The notes below the pieces were generated by a model that searched no databases, had not been told where the DNA came from, and saw nothing but the letters and a program-made list of their open reading frames with translations. Below are positions 18,339 to 26,460 of a stretch of DNA of 64,000 nucleotides, piece by piece. A program made the position numbers and the translations under genes. The number at the start of each line of letters is the position of its first letter. The stretch's first letter is position 1. The stretch comes from an uncultured Treponema sp. (lineage in GTDB: Bacteria > Spirochaetota > Spirochaetia > Treponematales > Treponemataceae), in assembly GCA_945877425.1 (NCBI GenBank), contig CAMCRZ010000001.1, positions 124,001 through 188,000 on the forward strand, written 5' to 3'.

Positions 18339-19542
18339 AGTTTTTAACTCCTGCTCCTAATGTTTCAAAATCAATTACACAATCTATATCGTCTTTTACT
18401 TCAAACTCATTTTCTGCAGCACAATGGCTTGCGTTAAAAATAAAGCCGCACATACAGAAGCTCATCAAAAGAGATGAACCGCCGTAAGAAAAAAACGGCA
18501 GCGGAATGCCTGTTGTAGGCAAAACTCCTGCAACTACTGCACAATTTATGACAGCCTGCAGAAAAATTGAAACAGTACAGCCAAATGCACCGTAACTTGC
18601 AAATTTATCAGGACAGGTAAAGCTTATGGAAAAACCGCGCCACAGGAAAAACCCAAGAAGCAGAAAATATCCTGCAACGCCTGTAAAACCCATTGCACTT
18701 GTCCAGCCGGAAAAAATATAGTCAGTCTGAACTTCTGGAATGCTCAAGAGATTTTTTATGCCTATTCCCAAACCGTTTCCCCAAAGTCCTGCATCTATAA
18801 TGGTATTTTCCGAAGAAGTACGCTGAAAACCAGTAGAAAGAATGTATTCATCAGGTTTAAAAAATGAAATTATTCTTTTAACACGGTACTTTTCGCTGAA
18901 AATAAGCAGAAAGCCTATTCCTGCCATAAGCAAAGCAATAGGAATTAAAACCCTGAACTTTATGCCGCAGCCTGCAAGCATGATAAATCCTACAGCAAGA
19001 ATAAAAATTCCCGTACTGAAGTCACGCTGTAAAAAAACAACCATCGCAAAAACAAAAAGCCCTAAAAGAGGATAAATAACTGACTTCTGGGAACTTTCCA
19101 TTTCATCAGAATACTTGACGAGAAGATTTGCAGTAAAAAGAATTTCCACAAACTTCATAAGTTCAGAAGGCTGAAAAGTTACGTCAAGGCCTGGAATGTA
19201 AATCCATCTGGCAGCACCGTTTCCGCTTCTTCCCAAAAGCCCTGTGTGAGTTATAAGGCACAGAATGATTGTAAAAATCGTAAGGAAAGGCAGAATCTTT
19301 TTTATGGACTTTACAGGAAAAAATGCAGTTGCAAAAAAGCCGGCAAATCCAGCTATAGACCACATAAGCTGCCTTTTTACAAAGTAAAGCTCGTCGTCGT
19401 AAAGATAAGAAGCCCTTCCTGGAGTGCATACGTAAAGTGTTACAATTCCAAGCCCCCACATTAAAATCACTAAAAGGAAAAAATGAGAATCTGATCTTCT
19501 GTATTTTGCTACCGGACGATCCGCTAAAAAAGTAAAATCCAT
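18331..19542 (-). CDS. ftsW: FtsW, SEDS-family peptidoglycan glycosyltransferase
   Basis: FtsW polymerises lipid II during septation, normally with a cognate class B PBP. The protein is strongly hydrophobic with about ten membrane segments. SEDS signatures are present: GRSGNGAARWI, PSELMKF, and near the C-terminus PTTGIPLPFFSYGGSSL. The ATG at 19542 lies 1 nt after the murF stop region and gives 403 residues; a GTG at 19560 would overlap murF. No ftsI gene is found alongside, so the partner transpeptidase must be encoded elsewhere. Confidence 0.95.
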   Translation of the reverse strand: MDFTFLADRPVAKYRRSDSHFFLLVILMWGLGIVTLYVCTPGRASYLYDDELYFVKRQLMWSIAGFAGFFATAFFPVKSIKKILPFLTIFTIILCLITHTGLLGRSGNGAARWIYIPGLDVTFQPSELMKFVEILFTANLLVKYSDEMESSQKSVIYPLLGLFVFAMVVFLQRDFSTGIFILAVGFIMLAGCGIKFRVLIPIALLMAGIGFLLIFSEKYRVKRIISFFKPDEYILSTGFQRTSSENTIIDAGLWGNGLGIGIKNLLSIPEVQTDYIFSGWTSAMGFTGVAGYFLLLGFFLWRGFSISFTCPDKFASYGAFGCTVSIFLQAVINCAVVAGVLPTTGIPLPFFSYGGSSLLMSFCMCGFIFNASHCAAENEFEVKDDIDCVIDFETLGAGVKNYE

Positions 19543-19543
19543 T

Positions 19544-20983
19544 TTATTTTTCCAAAACACTCTTTACAAAACGCTCAAGCCCCATTCCTCTTGAACCTTT
19601 TACAAGTATAATATCGTTTTCACAGCCGTTTTCTTTTACCAGACTAACAATTTTTTCTATTGAAGAGCTGGAATTTCCTTCAACATAGAAAATCTTTTTC
19701 TTACAGCCTGATTTTACTGCTGATTCATAAGCGTATTTCATTTCATTACCGACAAAAATAATTATGTTACAGCCGGAAGAAGCTGCCTGAAGCCCTGTTT
19801 TTTCGTGTTCAGCTTTGCTTTCCTTTCCAAGCTCCAGCATATCCGCAAGAACAAGGATTTTTCCGTTTTCACAGGAAACTGAACTTACAAAATCAATTGC
19901 CTTTTCCATTGAATCTGGATTTGCATTATAACAATCCTGAATTACGGTGAACTTTCCCTTTAAAACTTCACTGCGGCCGAACATTGGCTTTAGCGAAGAA
20001 ATTCCTGCAGCAATTTCCTTTCCTGTAAGACCTAACGCCTTTCCTAAAGCAACTGCTCCAAGTGCATTAATGTAATTATATTTTCCAGGCAAACCGAGAA
20101 CTGCCTTTTCACCGCAAACAGAAAGTTCCGTTCCTTCAAGCCCCAGATCCCTGACAAATTTAACGTCCGGGTCACAATTTTCGCCGTAAAAAACAACTTT
20201 TCCGTCAACACTGTCAGCAAGAAAATCAGCAAAATCATCACTTTTGGGAATAAAGCCTGTTCCTATACCGAAAAAATGATTGAACACCTTAGCCTTTTCC
20301 CTTGCAATATTTTCCCTGCTTCCTAGAATTCCAATATGAGCCGTTCCGATATTTGTAACTAAAGCAAAACGAGGCTTTAAAACAGCAGCAATTTCGCCAA
20401 TTTCATTTTCCCTGTTCATGCCCATTTCAAAAATACCAGCTTTATGTTCACTGCGGATTTCAAAAACACTTAAAGGCAATCCTGTTTCGCTGTTTAAATT
20501 TCCCTTATTAGTTATAACGTTAAACTTCTGCCTTAAAATTGAAGCTGCAATTTCTTTAGTTGTAGTTTTGCCGCTGCTTCCTGTAACTGCAATTTTAATT
20601 AAGTCAGGAAATTTTTCTACGTAACATCCGGCAGCCTTCTGTAAAGCCGTTAAAGTATTTTCTACAGCAATAAAATTTACATTCTGATTTTTCTGCCACA
20701 ATTCTACAAAAAAATCCGGATCTTTTTCAAAATCGCTTTTTCCAATAAGTACGGCAGATGCGCCTTTTTCCAGCGCCTGAGGAATATATTTATGTCCGTT
20801 TTGATTTTCCCCTATTAACGGTACGAACAATGCATTTTTTTCAACATTGCGGCTGTCAGTCTGAACGCTTGTAAAGAAAACTTCTCCGTTTCCTAAAACC
20901 AACATTCCCTGAGTAGAAGAAACAAGTTCCTGAGTAGAAAGAAGGGATTTGTTTTCTCCATTATCACACTTTTTACAATTCAT
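19544..20983 (-). CDS. murF: UDP-MurNAc-tripeptide D-Ala-D-Ala ligase
   Basis: MurF adds D-Ala-D-Ala to complete the peptidoglycan pentapeptide precursor. Mur-ligase signatures are visible: substrate domain FTSVQTDSRNVEKNALFVPL, ATP-loop GSSGKTTTKEI, MGMNRENEIGEI, NIGTAHI, and YNANPDSM in the C-terminal domain. It is 479 residues, normal for the family. The start overlaps the ftsL stop in an ATGA, with GGAGAAG as ribosome binding site. It is the only mur gene in this shortened division cluster. Confidence 0.95.
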   Translation of the reverse strand: MNCKKCDNGENKSLLSTQELVSSTQGMLVLGNGEVFFTSVQTDSRNVEKNALFVPLIGENQNGHKYIPQALEKGASAVLIGKSDFEKDPDFFVELWQKNQNVNFIAVENTLTALQKAAGCYVEKFPDLIKIAVTGSSGKTTTKEIAASILRQKFNVITNKGNLNSETGLPLSVFEIRSEHKAGIFEMGMNRENEIGEIAAVLKPRFALVTNIGTAHIGILGSRENIAREKAKVFNHFFGIGTGFIPKSDDFADFLADSVDGKVVFYGENCDPDVKFVRDLGLEGTELSVCGEKAVLGLPGKYNYINALGAVALGKALGLTGKEIAAGISSLKPMFGRSEVLKGKFTVIQDCYNANPDSMEKAIDFVSSVSCENGKILVLADMLELGKESKAEHEKTGLQAASSGCNIIIFVGNEMKYAYESAVKSGCKKKIFYVEGNSSSSIEKIVSLVKENGCENDIILVKGSRGMGLERFVKSVLEK

Positions 20984-21273
20984 TTTTCTTCTCCAACAGA
21001 AACTCTGATTATTTCTTCAGTTTCAGCCCTTCTCATTCCCAGTTCATTTTCAGCTAAATCTTCAATACGCTGGGAACTTGTAAGCTGGCTTCTGTCTGTT
21101 ATAAGCTTTTTGTTGTCTTCAGTAAGCTCTTCCTGTTTTTTTACAATTGAATTTACTTCTTCCTGAAGTTTTTTGTATTTTCTTGCCTGAAATCCGTTTA
21201 AAACTAAAAGACCTGGAATTGCAGCTGCAAGAATTACGGCATAAATCAAACGCATAACTTCCTTAAACTTCAT
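20980..21273 (-). CDS. ftsL: FtsL-like division protein
   Basis: This 97-residue bitopic protein has a short N-terminus, one membrane helix (about 8-26), and a periplasmic coiled coil (about 30-70) ending with the SQRIEDLAENELGMRRA segment typical of FtsL/DivIC proteins. FtsL forms a trimer with FtsQ and FtsB that activates septal wall synthesis. Identification rests on architecture and on its position between rsmH and murF. The start codon shares its A with the rsmH stop (TAATG), with GGAGG just upstream. Confidence 0.8.
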   Translation of the reverse strand: MKFKEVMRLIYAVILAAAIPGLLVLNGFQARKYKKLQEEVNSIVKKQEELTEDNKKLITDRSQLTSSQRIEDLAENELGMRRAETEEIIRVSVGEEK

Positions 21274-22259
21274 TACATTGCCTCCACACCGTAAAGCCGC
21301 TTTTCATCTGCATCAGATATTTTACGGACAACCCTTAGTTTTGCACTTCTTGAAGGAGAGTTTGCCTTTACTTCTTCTTCTGAAGGTTCTACAGGTTTTT
21401 TAGTTAAAATTTCCGCTACAGCCTTTCCGCCGCAAACGCACACAGGAACTTCCGGAGGACAGACGCACTGTTTTCCCAAATTCCTGAAGTAATTTTTTAC
21501 GATTCTGTCTTCCAGTGAATGAAAAGTAATTACACCTAACTTTCCGCCCGGAGCAAGAATGTTGTATGCATTGTGAATGGCTTGAGGCAGCCGCTTTAAC
21601 TCGCTGTTTACGTGAATTCTTAAAGCCTGGAATGTTCTTGTTGCAGGATGAATTTTACCGAATCTGTAAGCAGAAGGCACTGCATTATAAATAATATCTG
21701 CAAGAACTTTTGTAGAAGAAATTCTAGAGGAACTGCGGGCGCTGACAATTGCAGCAGCAATTCTTCTGGAAAATTTTTCGTCTGAATAAAGATAAATCAT
21801 ATTTGCAAGCGCATCTTCTTCCATTGTGTTTACAACATCTTCTGCACTTTCGCCTGCATTTTCGTTTAGACGCATATCAAGCTTTTCGTCATGCCTGAAA
21901 GAAAAACCACGTCCGCTTTTTTCATAATGAAACACGCTTATTCCAAGATCAAACAGAATAAGGTTTGGGCGCCTTTTTTCAGCAGGATAATTTTCGTAAA
22001 AATCATTGAACCAGCCGTTATAAAAATCCATTCTTTCACCGAATGGAGCAAGACGCTCTTTTGCACGCTTTTGTATTACAGAATCAGCATCAAGACCGAG
22101 TATTTTTAATCCTGGATATTTTGAAAGAAAATTAAAGGAATGGCCGCCTTCACCTAAAGTTGAATCAATCATAAAGGCATCATTTTCAAAATCTTCCCCA
22201 ACAGGAGAAAGATAAGAGAGACATTCGTTTAACAATACGGGCGTGTGAACAATTTCCAT
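21273..22259 (-). CDS. rsmH: 16S rRNA m4C1402 methyltransferase RsmH (MraW)
   Basis: RsmH methylates N4 of C1402 in 16S rRNA. The 328-residue protein starts with HTPVLLNECL and has the SAM-binding DSTLGEGGHS, LFDLGIS, RGFSFRHDEKLDMRL, and the C-terminal GGKLGVITFHSLEDRIVKN. A cysteine-bearing insertion (CVCPPEVPVCVCGG) near the C-terminus resembles the CxCP element common in this family. GGTGGA precedes the ATG. It is the second gene of the mraZ operon. Confidence 0.97.
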   Translation of the reverse strand: MEIVHTPVLLNECLSYLSPVGEDFENDAFMIDSTLGEGGHSFNFLSKYPGLKILGLDADSVIQKRAKERLAPFGERMDFYNGWFNDFYENYPAEKRRPNLILFDLGISVFHYEKSGRGFSFRHDEKLDMRLNENAGESAEDVVNTMEEDALANMIYLYSDEKFSRRIAAAIVSARSSSRISSTKVLADIIYNAVPSAYRFGKIHPATRTFQALRIHVNSELKRLPQAIHNAYNILAPGGKLGVITFHSLEDRIVKNYFRNLGKQCVCPPEVPVCVCGGKAVAEILTKKPVEPSEEEVKANSPSRSAKLRVVRKISDADEKRLYGVEAM

Positions 22260-22312
22260 TTTTCCACCAGAATTTAATATTCTGCCTTACATCAAATGCA
22301 GACAGAAAAGAT

Positions 22313-22756
22313 TTACAAACTGATATCTGTAAATTCAGCAGCAGCTTCCCTGAAAGAGCTTTCGCTTGATTCAAGAAACTGACTGTAACTGTGAGAATCC
22401 CAAAGTTCCATATACTTTGCAATGCCAAGAACAATACATTCTTTGGAAAGCCCTGCGTATTCGCGTAAACTCTGGGGAATAGAAAGTCGACCGCTTTTGT
22501 CAAATTCAACTTCCTGAGCCGGCACAATAAAATGGCGTACAACAAGCATATCTTTTTCGTTCATCATGCTTGCCCTGCTCATAAGTTTATTTTGAAAAAT
22601 ATCCCACTCACTTTGGGTAAAAAGCCATAAGCAGCGATTTAATCCTTTGGTAATCATAAGTACGTTCTGACCCAAGGCATTTCTCAGCTTAGCAGGAAAT
22701 GAGACTCTGCCCTTTTCGTCTAACGTATTATTGTATTCACCAGTAATAAGATTCAT
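22313..22756 (-). CDS. mraZ: MraZ, transcriptional regulator of the division operon
   Basis: MraZ is an AbrB-fold DNA-binding protein that represses its own dcw operon in E. coli and other bacteria. The 147-residue protein has two tandem MraZ/SpoVT-AbrB repeats: the first around GEYNNTLDEKGRVSFPAKLR, the second around EVEFDKSGRLSIPQSLREYAG. It is the first gene of the minus-strand cluster. Four 10-bp-phased repeats directly abut its start codon (22759-22795), and the last one also provides the GGGA ribosome binding site, strongly suggesting autoregulation. Confidence 0.96.
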   Translation of the reverse strand: MNLITGEYNNTLDEKGRVSFPAKLRNALGQNVLMITKGLNRCLWLFTQSEWDIFQNKLMSRASMMNEKDMLVVRHFIVPAQEVEFDKSGRLSIPQSLREYAGLSKECIVLGIAKYMELWDSHSYSQFLESSESSFREAAAEFTDISL

Positions 22757-22758
22757 AT

Positions 22759-22795
22759 CCCACTTACTTCCACTTTTTCCCTATTTTTCCCACTT
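22759..22795 (-). promoter_or_regulatory. MraZ operator: four 10-bp-phased repeats
   Basis: On the plus strand the repeats are CCCACTT (22759), TCCACTT (22769), CCCTATT (22779) and CCCACTT (22789), each starting exactly 10 bp after the last. Read on the minus strand they are AAGTGGG, AATAGGG, AAGTGGA and AAGTGGG. Known MraZ sites are tandem TGGG-type direct repeats with about one helical turn spacing, so the fit is good. The array lies between the predicted transcription start and the mraZ ATG. Confidence 0.75.
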
Positions 22796-22802
22796 ATCTA
22801 AC

Positions 22803-22830
22803 ATTTTACTGACATTTTTTCTAATGTCAA
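22803..22830 (-). promoter_or_regulatory. Promoter of the mraZ/division operon
   Basis: Minus strand: consensus TTGACA (22830-22825), 16-bp spacer, TAAAAT (22808-22803). The -35 and spacer also form the inverted repeat TGACATT-N6-AATGTCA. The predicted start of transcription lies just before the MraZ repeats. Confidence 0.65.
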
Positions 22831-22910
22831 TGAATAAAAACGCCGATAATAAAAAAAAAGTTTTAAGAAAGTAATTTTCAAACGTTGAATGTATACCCTA
22901 TATTTAGGGC

Positions 22911-23627
22911 TTGCTTATGATAAACACACTAAATGAAACGGAACTTCACAAGACAATCAAAAACATTTACGCCATAAATACGGAAGGAAAAACTGAAGTT
23001 AAGGCAGGCACTTACATTGCAGACATTGTTACAAAAGATGATGAAATTATTGAAATCCAAACTTCAAGCATTTCCAGCCTAAAGCCAAAAATACAGCATT
23101 TCCTTAAGCTGAACAAAAAACTTACAGTTGTATTTCCTGTTCCTGAAGAAAAAATCATAGAAACTAAGGATTCAAGCGGAAACATTTTATCCAAACGGAA
23201 AAGCCCTCAGAAAAAAAGCGAATATTCTGTTTTCAGAGAGTTAACGGGAATTTATCCTTACTTAACTGATAAAAATTTTACGCTGATTTTGCTGCTTTGC
23301 TCCATTACGGAAGAGAGGACCAGTTTTCCAGATGTAGTTCAGTCTAAAAACAACAGGCGCAGGTTTAAGAAAAACTGGCTTAAAACAGGAAAAAGGCTGA
23401 ATGTCATAAACAGGGAAATTGTACTTAAAACAAAAAGTGATTACAAAAAGCTTCTTCCTGAAAATTTAAACTCATTTACATTAAAAGAATTTATCTGCGA
23501 ACTCCGGAGCAAAAAGAAAAGCATAAACGTTTCCCAGGGAAGATTTTTTCTATGGATTTACACAAAGCTTGGAATAATTAAGCTATCAGGTAAAAAAGGA
23601 AAGGAAAATCTTTACGAAAAAAAATAA
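22911..23627 (+). CDS. Uncharacterised protein with a nuclease-like (PD-(D/E)xK-type) N-terminus
   Basis: The 238-residue protein has an N-terminal segment with strand-Asp-strand-Glu-x-Gln pattern (YIADIV with Asp38; IIEIQTSS with Glu48 and Gln50), which resembles the PD-(D/E)xK nuclease core with Gln in place of Lys. A following helix and FPV strand fit that fold. The C-terminus looks like a winged helix (FTLKEF to GKKGKENLY). I recall a widespread uncharacterised family with the same IEIQT and RRKSP-like segments (possibly DUF8091), but no function. It is divergent from mraZ. The TTG at 22911 or ATG at 22917 may be the start; neither has a good ribosome binding site. Confidence 0.7.
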   Translation: MLMINTLNETELHKTIKNIYAINTEGKTEVKAGTYIADIVTKDDEIIEIQTSSISSLKPKIQHFLKLNKKLTVVFPVPEEKIIETKDSSGNILSKRKSPQKKSEYSVFRELTGIYPYLTDKNFTLILLLCSITEERTSFPDVVQSKNNRRRFKKNWLKTGKRLNVINREIVLKTKSDYKKLLPENLNSFTLKEFICELRSKKKSINVSQGRFFLWIYTKLGIIKLSGKKGKENLYEKK

Positions 23628-23640
23628 ACTGCAAAAAAAA

Positions 23641-23666
23641 AGCGGAACTTCAAAAGAAATTCCGCT
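23641..23666. terminator. Terminator between convergent genes
   Basis: AGCGGAA (23641) pairs with TTCCGCT (23660). An A-run at 23633-23640 supplies a U-tract for minus-strand transcription of the FlaA-like operon; the plus-strand side has only a short T-rich tail. Confidence 0.7.
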
Positions 23667-23685
23667 CTTCCAAACTTCAAACTGA

Positions 23686-24423
23686 TTACCAGTTATCCAT
23701 CATATCGTCTGCATCTTTATTTTCAAGATCATAAAGGTCTGTTACAGCACGAAGGTCGTCAAGGTACATATAGTATGAACCTTTTGCTTCCATTGGGTTA
23801 CAGTCTACCCTAAATCCAACGATTCTAAGGCCAGGCTTGTCTCCATGGTAAACGCTCTGCTGAATGATGCCGTGTTCTCCATCCGGACTAGGAGGAATGG
23901 CTGTAGTAAGCTTTTTCCATCCGCTGAATTCAAGTGAACCCATCCAGATTTCAAAATTGTTTCCGTTGTAATCCTGAACAAGAAGCCACAACTGATGACC
24001 CATGTTACGTCCGCAAGCCCAAACTGAAACTGTTTTTGTTACGCCTTCAATTGGAATAGGACGGGCAGATGTAATGTAGAAAGAGTTGATTCCACGGCGG
24101 AAAAATTCAACTTTAACACCGAATACTTTAGAATCTTCCATTTCCTGATTGTCTGCATCGTTAAGGCTTTCCTTAGCAAGAGGACTTCCGTCAAAAAGTC
24201 TGCCGGAAATTACTCCGTAGTCAGGAGAAATCTTTACGTTCCATGAACCTTCTCTTTCAAAGCGTTCAACGCTTACTTCACGAAGTGCCTGACGGGCGCT
24301 GTCGTTTCCAATATTTGATGCATCTGGATCAGAAAGACTTACGCTTCCGTTGTTGTCTGACTGAGCAAAAACAAATCCTGCTGCAAGAGTTAAAGATAAA
24401 ACTGCTAAAAGTAACTTTTTCAT
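23686..24423 (-). CDS. FlaA-like periplasmic flagellar sheath protein (second copy)
   Basis: The 245-residue protein has a clear signal peptide (AAGFVFA before QSDN) and a FlaA-family body: KVFGVKVEFFRRGINSFYI, KTVSVWACGRNMGHQLWLLVQD, GSLEFSGWKKL and RIVGFRVDC. FlaA proteins coat the periplasmic flagellar filament core made of FlaB in spirochaetes. It is preceded at 16 nt by another FlaA-like gene with matching motifs at similar spacing, so the two form an operon of diverged paralogues. Position next to fba is, as I recall, like the T. pallidum FlaA-2 locus. Confidence 0.85.
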   Translation of the reverse strand: MKKLLLAVLSLTLAAGFVFAQSDNNGSVSLSDPDASNIGNDSARQALREVSVERFEREGSWNVKISPDYGVISGRLFDGSPLAKESLNDADNQEMEDSKVFGVKVEFFRRGINSFYITSARPIPIEGVTKTVSVWACGRNMGHQLWLLVQDYNGNNFEIWMGSLEFSGWKKLTTAIPPSPDGEHGIIQQSVYHGDKPGLRIVGFRVDCNPMEAKGSYYMYLDDLRAVTDLYDLENKDADDMMDNW

Positions 24424-24438
24424 TTACATCACCACCTG

Positions 24439-25182
24439 TTATTTGTCGCTTCCAGATACTACTGAAGGAGAAGAGCCGTCTGCATTTTCCTTGTCACCGA
24501 AATCTGCATCTTTAAGTTCGTAACCATCGTATACAGTTGAAAGTGTATTTGTAGTGTACTTAAGCTGATCAAAATAAACTACGTAATCATCAACAGCTTC
24601 ATCTGCATCTGTACGAATACGGAATCCTACGAAAGTCATGTTTGGTCTTCCAGAGCGAAGGCGTGAATGCTGGTTAATATAACCAGGTATATTTATAACT
24701 ACATTTCTCCAGCCCTGGAATGCAAGAGTTCCTGCCTTTAATATGTGAACACGACCGTCTGCATCACGAACAAGAAGTTCAAGGTTGTAATTATAGTTTG
24801 CACCCCAAACCCAGAAGTCAACCTGTGTAACTGTACCGATAAAAGGAATTTCATAAGCTGAACCGTTCTGTGTAGGATAAACTTCAAACCAGTTGTCGCC
24901 CTTACGATCGAATTTTGTCTTTACACCAAGAACCTGTGCTTCAGGATCAGAGTCCTTATGATATGGACGCAAAGAATTCGGTATGCCACTGAATTTCTTT
25001 ATCAGCGGATAACCTTTTGTGATAAAGCGGCTTGTCTGTACTCCCCAATCCCATTCCTGATCAACATCGAAATTATCGATGAGAATAGTTTCTACAGCCT
25101 TTACACTTGGCTGGGCAAATGCAGCTCCGCTTGCTGCAAATGCAAGAATAAGGCTTCCTAAAATAACTACGCCCTTTTTCAT
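24439..25182 (-). CDS. FlaA-like periplasmic flagellar sheath protein (first copy)
   Basis: The 247-residue protein has a signal peptide ending ASGAAFA and the same domain as its neighbour: IDNFDVDQEWDWGVQTSRF, VLGVKTKFDRKGDNWF, VTQVDFWVWGANYNYNLELLVRD, GTLAFQGWRNV and FVGFRIRTD. It should be exported and assembled on the periplasmic flagella. An AAGGAG ribosome binding site precedes the ATG, and a consensus sigma70 promoter lies ~130 nt upstream. The C-terminus is acidic and Ser-rich, unlike the second copy, which ends in DDMMDNW. Confidence 0.88.
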   Translation of the reverse strand: MKKGVVILGSLILAFAASGAAFAQPSVKAVETILIDNFDVDQEWDWGVQTSRFITKGYPLIKKFSGIPNSLRPYHKDSDPEAQVLGVKTKFDRKGDNWFEVYPTQNGSAYEIPFIGTVTQVDFWVWGANYNYNLELLVRDADGRVHILKAGTLAFQGWRNVVINIPGYINQHSRLRSGRPNMTFVGFRIRTDADEAVDDYVVYFDQLKYTTNTLSTVYDGYELKDADFGDKENADGSSPSVVSGSDK

Positions 25183-25311
25183 TCAAAATCTCCTTGAATA
25201 TGATTATTTCCGTCCGTACATTTGAATAAACTTTAGACAGAAAACACCTTATTTGTTTCATCGGCATTTTTTTGAAATTTCTTCACTATTTTGTAAAGAT
25301 TTTTCCTTTTG

Positions 25312-25340
25312 ATTATATTTGCAACACCTTTCTTTGTCAA
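25312..25340 (-). promoter_or_regulatory. Consensus sigma70 promoter of the FlaA-like operon
   Basis: Minus strand: TTGACA (25340-25335), 17-bp spacer, TATAAT (25317-25312). Both hexamers match consensus exactly. Transcription would begin near 25305, leaving an untranslated leader of about 120 nt before the ATG at 25182. Confidence 0.8.
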
Positions 25341-25371
25341 ACGTTTTGCAGTGAAGTTGGGGCATTTTAAC

Positions 25372-25400
25372 TTGAATTTTAATTGTAAATAAATTATTCT
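25372..25400 (+). promoter_or_regulatory. Promoter of fba
   Basis: TTGAAT (25372-25377), 17 bp, TATTCT (25395-25400), then ~28 nt to the AGGAG-preceded ATG at 25435. Hexamers are moderately good. Confidence 0.45.
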
Positions 25401-25434
25401 TTTATAACAATAATATCGTATTCAGGAGTAAAAT

Positions 25435-26433
25435 ATGTTCAGTTACAAAGAAATTGGTCTTGTAAACACAAAACATTTGTTTGAAGCTGCAATGAAAGGA
25501 CAGTATGCCCTTCCAGCTTTCAACTTCAACAATATGGAACAAATGCAGGCTATTATTCAGGCTTGCGTTGAAGAAAAATCACCGGTTATTCTTCAGGTTT
25601 CAAAAGGCGCACGTGCTTATGCCGACAAATACATTTTACGCAACATGGCCCGCGGTGCAGTTGAATATGCCCATGAATTAGGATGCGACATTCCTATCGT
25701 ACTTCACCTTGATCACGGTCCTAACTTTGAAGTTGCAAAAGACTGCATTGACAACGGTTTTTCATCTGTTATGATTGACGGTTCTGCACTTCCTTATGAC
25801 GAAAACGTTGCCCTTACTGCACAGGTTGTTGAATATGCCCACAAGCACGATGTTACAGTAGAAGCTGAACTTGGCGTTCTTGGCGGTGTAGAAGACGATG
25901 TTGCTGCTGAAGAATCAAAATATACAAAGCCGGAAGAAGTAATTGACTTTACTTCTAAAACAGGATGTGATTCCCTTGCAATTTCTATTGGAACTTCACA
26001 CGGACGCTGCAAGTTTACACCAGCACAATGTACACGCACAGAAGACGGAGTTCTTATTCCTCCTCCACTTGCTTTTAATGTACTTGAAGAAATTGAAAAG
26101 AAACTTCCAGGATTCCCTATTGTTCTTCACGGAGCTTCTTCTGTTCCTGTTGAATACGTAAAGATCATTGAACAGTACGGCGGAAGCATTCCTGATTCAG
26201 TTGGCATTCCAGAAGAACAGCTTCGCAAGGCTGCAAAGTCTGCTGTATGCAAGATCAACATTGACTCTGACGGACGCCTTGCAATGACTGCTGCAATCCG
26301 CAAACATCTTGCAGAACACCCTGGTGACTTTGACCCTCGCCAGTACCTTGCTGATGCACGTGATGAAGCTAAGAAAATGTACGCCCACAAATGCAGGGAC
26401 GTTCTTGGTTCTTCAGGACATTACGCTGACTAA
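25435..26433 (+). CDS. fba: Class II fructose-bisphosphate aldolase
   Basis: This zinc-dependent aldolase splits fructose-1,6-bisphosphate in glycolysis. Zinc and substrate motifs are clear: VLHLDHGPNFEV, VEAELGVLGGVEDD, ISIGTSHGRCKF and IVLHGASSVP. Length (332 residues) suits the class II B-type enzyme found in treponemes. AGGAG is 8 nt before the ATG. It is transcribed divergently from the FlaA-like operon and ends in a strong terminator, so it is probably monocistronic. Confidence 0.97.
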   Translation: MFSYKEIGLVNTKHLFEAAMKGQYALPAFNFNNMEQMQAIIQACVEEKSPVILQVSKGARAYADKYILRNMARGAVEYAHELGCDIPIVLHLDHGPNFEVAKDCIDNGFSSVMIDGSALPYDENVALTAQVVEYAHKHDVTVEAELGVLGGVEDDVAAEESKYTKPEEVIDFTSKTGCDSLAISIGTSHGRCKFTPAQCTRTEDGVLIPPPLAFNVLEEIEKKLPGFPIVLHGASSVPVEYVKIIEQYGGSIPDSVGIPEEQLRKAAKSAVCKINIDSDGRLAMTAAIRKHLAEHPGDFDPRQYLADARDEAKKMYAHKCRDVLGSSGHYAD

Positions 26434-26460
26434 GCTTAAAGTTTACTGAAACTATATAAG

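Noticed and set aside
22885..22917. Seventh leaderless promoter for the nuclease-fold candidate gene
   Set aside because: TATATT ends 6 nt before the TTG at 22911, but no acceptable -35 is at 16-18 bp and the true start codon (TTG or ATG at 22917) is undecided.
23686..25182. Recent duplication of the FlaA-like genes
   Set aside because: The two proteins share motifs and spacing but little nucleotide identity, so they are old paralogues and not a recent tandem duplication.
25258..25265. Sigma28-like -10 (GCCGATGA) upstream of the FlaA-like genes
   Set aside because: The position for TAAA at 15 bp reads GAAG, and a perfect sigma70 promoter lies just upstream. Kept only as a remark in the findings.
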